NCBI RefSeq assembly: GCF_003611695.1 | Contig: NZ_RAWE01000013.1 | Coordinates: forward strand, 1-64,000 | Source of the DNA: Corallococcus carmarthensis | GTDB lineage: Bacteria > Myxococcota > Myxococcia > Myxococcales > Myxococcaceae | DNA length: 64,000 nt | Direction of reading: 5' to 3' | Part shown: positions 62,081 to 64,000 of the stretch, piece by piece | Position numbering within the stretch: the stretch's first letter is position 1 | Layout of the letters: each line of letters begins with the position of its first letter | Program-made: the position numbers and the translations under genes | Notes under the pieces: model-generated | The model's database searches: none | What the model was told of the DNA's origin: nothing | What the model saw: the letters and a program-made list of their open reading frames with translations, nothing else

Positions 62081-64000
62081 TCAGGGCGCGGACTTCTTCT
62101 TCAGATCTTCAATGGCCCGGCTGAGAATCTGCGTGTTGCAGGCCTTGCCACCATTGGACGGCTTCTGAGGGGCTTGCTCCAGCGCGCGCGTGAGGGCGGG
62201 CAGGGCGGCGGGGTCGCCCAGGCTCCCCAGCCGCTGGGCCGCCTTCGTGCGCACGTTGCAGTCACTGGACTCCAACGCCGCGGAATAGAGCCCCAGGCGG
62301 TCCAGGCCTGGATGCTCCTTCCAGTCCAGGTAGCGCAGCGCGCCCCACTGCTTCGTCGAAGGCTGCCCCCGGGTCAGGGACTCCAGGTGCGAATGCACCG
62401 TGGGGGCAGGCAGGGCGTCCAGGGCCCTGCGCGCGGAGAGGTCCTTCTCGTTGTCCCCGAAGTCCTCCGCCAGCCCGTCCAGGAGCGCCATCTCGGGCGC
62501 CGTCTGGCCTTCCTTGTCCAGGCCCAGGATGAGGGCGTGCTCTTCGTTGTGCGCGCCCACCGAGTGCTTCGCCATCGCGCGCAGCCGTGTCGTCTCCGCG
62601 CCCTTCGGCGCATCTGGCGCATCCAACTGCTGGAGTGCCTCCTTGGGCTTGCCGTCCTTCAGCAATGCGCGCGCCCGCACCCGCGGATCATTCGCGTGCA
62701 CCGTCCAGGCGACGCCCGCCACCAGCAGCACCAGGGCGCCCGCGACGCCAGCCAGCACGCGCGGACGCTGACGCAGGAAGGCCATGCCCTTGCGCGCCTT
62801 CGTGCGCAGTCCGGCCATGCCCTCGCGCGCCTTCGTGCGCAGGCCGTCCAGCGGTGACTGCTTCGTCCCGTCCTCCGGGATGCCCAGCGCCGCGCCGAAC
62901 GGCGAGCCCTCCGCCGCGCGCGTCACCCGGTAGAGCTGCACCTTCTCGTCGCGGCCGGGCAGGGGGATGGTGCCGCAGGGCTCGGCGGAGGCCTCGGCGC
63001 GGTTTCGCACCATGTTCACGGCTTCGGTGAAGGTCACCTCGTCCGCGGCGGCCACGTGCTCCACCGCCTTCACCACTTCCATCGGCTCGCCGAGCACCGC
63101 GTCGTTCGTCACCAGCACTTCGCCCGCATGCAGGCACACGCGGATGTGGAGCTGGTGCTCGAGCGGAACCGTCTGGTTGTAGCGCCACAACGCCTGCTGC
63201 ATCGCCATGCCGCAGCGGATGGAGGTGGACGGGGCGCGGAAGACCGCCAGCAACGCGTCGCCGCGCTTCTGCACCAGCTTCCCGTCGTGTTCACGCACCA
63301 GCGGCATCAACAGCCGGTCGTGCGTGTCCAGCATCCGCGCGTTCTCCTCGTGCGTCTGCCGGCTCATGCGGTCGGTGAAGCCCTGGATGTCGGTGAGCAT
63401 CACCGTCACGTTCTGCGCCTTCGTCACCGCCGCGCCGCCCGTCACCGAGGGCATCCCGCCCGTCATCCGGGCCGCCGTGCCGAACGCCGCCGTGCCCGTG
63501 CGCGGCTGCGACTGCACCGGAGGCGCCGTCACCGAGGGCGCTCCCGGATTCACGCCGAACGCCGCCGTGCCGGAGCCCGGACCCGCGGGCGCGGGATTCA
63601 CGCCGAACGCCGCCGTGCCCGACCCGGAGAGGGCCGGCGCCGTGTTCATCCCGAAGGCCGCCGTGCCCGAGGAGGGCGTCGCGTGGACGATGGGCGTGCC
63701 CTGGCCAGGCGTGAACGCCATCAGCGCCGCATGCGCGATGCCCAGCGCGTCCGCCAGCTCGTTCGCCGTCTGCGGACGCTTCGCCGGGTCCTTGTCCAGC
63801 AGCCGCATCACCAGCGACAGCAGCCCCACGTAGCGCGACAGCTGCGGAGCCGCGCGCTCCAGGGGCAGCGGCGCGGACGAGGCGTGCTGGGACAGGAAGT
63901 GGCGCGGCGTAGGCCCGTCGAACGGCAGCCGCCCGGACAGCACGCGGTAGGCCAGCACCCCGAACGAGTACAGGTCGCTGCGCGTGTCCACCTTCGCGCC
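62081..64000 (-). CDS. Ser/Thr protein kinase fused to class III cyclase-like domain, 5' end beyond window
   Basis: 640 codons seen; the kinase N-lobe and catalytic loop lie beyond base 64000. The visible part starts in kinase subdomains VIII-IX (V-D-T-R-S-D-L-Y-S-F-G-V-L-A-Y), then a linker with four G-T-A-A-F-G units, then a nucleotidyl-cyclase/guanylate-cyclase-like domain with two Asp likely to bind metal (V-M-L-T-D-I-Q-G-F-T and K-R-G-D-A-L-L-A-V-F). One membrane span follows (L-A-G-V-A-G-A-L-V-L-L-V-A-G-V-A-W) with a HEAT-like helical C-terminal domain. Kinase-to-cyclase signalling in one chain, topology with a periplasmic tail, is inferred. Confidence 0.85.
   Translation of the reverse strand, partial: GAKVDTRSDLYSFGVLAYRVLSGRLPFDGPTPRHFLSQHASSAPLPLERAAPQLSRYVGLLSLVMRLLDKDPAKRPQTANELADALGIAHAALMAFTPGQGTPIVHATPSSGTAAFGMNTAPALSGSGTAAFGVNPAPAGPGSGTAAFGVNPGAPSVTAPPVQSQPRTGTAAFGTAARMTGGMPSVTGGAAVTKAQNVTVMLTDIQGFTDRMSRQTHEENARMLDTHDRLLMPLVREHDGKLVQKRGDALLAVFRAPSTSIRCGMAMQQALWRYNQTVPLEHQLHIRVCLHAGEVLVTNDAVLGEPMEVVKAVEHVAAADEVTFTEAVNMVRNRAEASAEPCGTIPLPGRDEKVQLYRVTRAAEGSPFGAALGIPEDGTKQSPLDGLRTKAREGMAGLRTKARKGMAFLRQRPRVLAGVAGALVLLVAGVAWTVHANDPRVRARALLKDGKPKEALQQLDAPDAPKGAETTRLRAMAKHSVGAHNEEHALILGLDKEGQTAPEMALLDGLAEDFGDNEKDLSARRALDALPAPTVHSHLESLTRGQPSTKQWGALRYLDWKEHPGLDRLGLYSAALESSDCNVRTKAAQRLGSLGDPAALPALTRALEQAPQKPSNGGKACNTQILSRAIEDLKKKSAP
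63480..63668 (-). repeat. Repeated GTAAFG-coding units in kinase-cyclase linker
   Basis: Four near-identical short stretches on the + strand reading CCGAACGCCGCCGTGCC (one copy with AAGG instead of AACG) code G-T-A-A-F-G, separated by Pro/Ala/Gly-rich spacers, between the kinase and cyclase domains. Each has a Thr that could be an autophosphorylation site, which is inference. Confidence 0.7.

Overview
The window is GC-rich, gene-dense bacterial DNA that looks like a myxobacterial chromosome, most likely Myxococcaceae (Myxococcus/Corallococcus/Pyxidicoccus type). The clues are a MYXO-CTERM-type C-terminal sorting tail (25836-26870), many lipoproteins with Asp-Ala-Gly linkers, a Ser/Thr kinase fused to a cyclase-like domain, methyl-accepting proteins of unusual architecture, and a DUF3396 immunity gene beside a lipoprotein toxin. 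I see no rRNA, tRNA, insertion sequence, prophage or CRISPR array. Gaps between genes are short; only one exceeds 300 bp.

Layout. 1-4 kb: end of an acidic repeat protein, an AlkD-like DNA repair protein with a basic tail, and two lipoproteins. 4-11 kb: an overlapping tamA-tamB pair for outer-membrane biogenesis. 11-17 kb: malQ, lipoproteins, a 3-methyladenine glycosylase, a tightly packed ECF sigma factor / zinc anti-sigma / rlmN unit, and a DedA protein. 17-26 kb: a large cysteine-rich lipoprotein, a 1049-residue methyl-accepting protein fused to a peptide-type solute-binding domain with a small unknown gene behind it, a transglutaminase-like protein, and astA. 26-31 kb: a MYXO-CTERM polysaccharide lyase-like protein, a SitA-like lipoprotein nuclease toxin with its DUF3396 immunity partner, a B12/radical SAM protein, and small unknowns.

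31-41 kb: the glyoxylate bypass operon aceB-aceA with a recognisable promoter region, a PspC protein, a Cache-like protein plus chemoreceptor pair, a Uma2 protein, a MOSC protein, fumC and clpP. 41-54 kb: a 5'-nucleotidase lipoprotein, metallo-hydrolase and DUF3293 genes, a serine hydrolase, an acyl-CoA oxidase-like gene coupled to an NTF2-like lipoprotein, a phospholipase D/cardiolipin synthase, endonuclease III, a JAMM-motif lipoprotein of doubtful integrity, and a GNAT enzyme. 54-64 kb: a 1914-residue polytopic membrane protein, an NlpC/P60-like lipoprotein, a small lipoprotein, a subclass B1-type metallo-beta-lactamase, and the 3' part of a kinase-cyclase gene that runs off the right edge.

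How the genes relate. aceB, aceA and fumC are central carbon enzymes. tamA/tamB, many lipoproteins and the membrane proteins serve the envelope. Three base-excision-type repair genes (AlkD-like, AAG, nth) are scattered. The most distinctive biology is social or sensory: the lipoprotein toxin/immunity pair (matching the outer-membrane-exchange toxin pattern known in myxobacteria), the receptor/solute-binding fusion, the split sensor-receptor pair, and the kinase-cyclase fusion. Functional calls come from reading motifs by eye; no database search was run.
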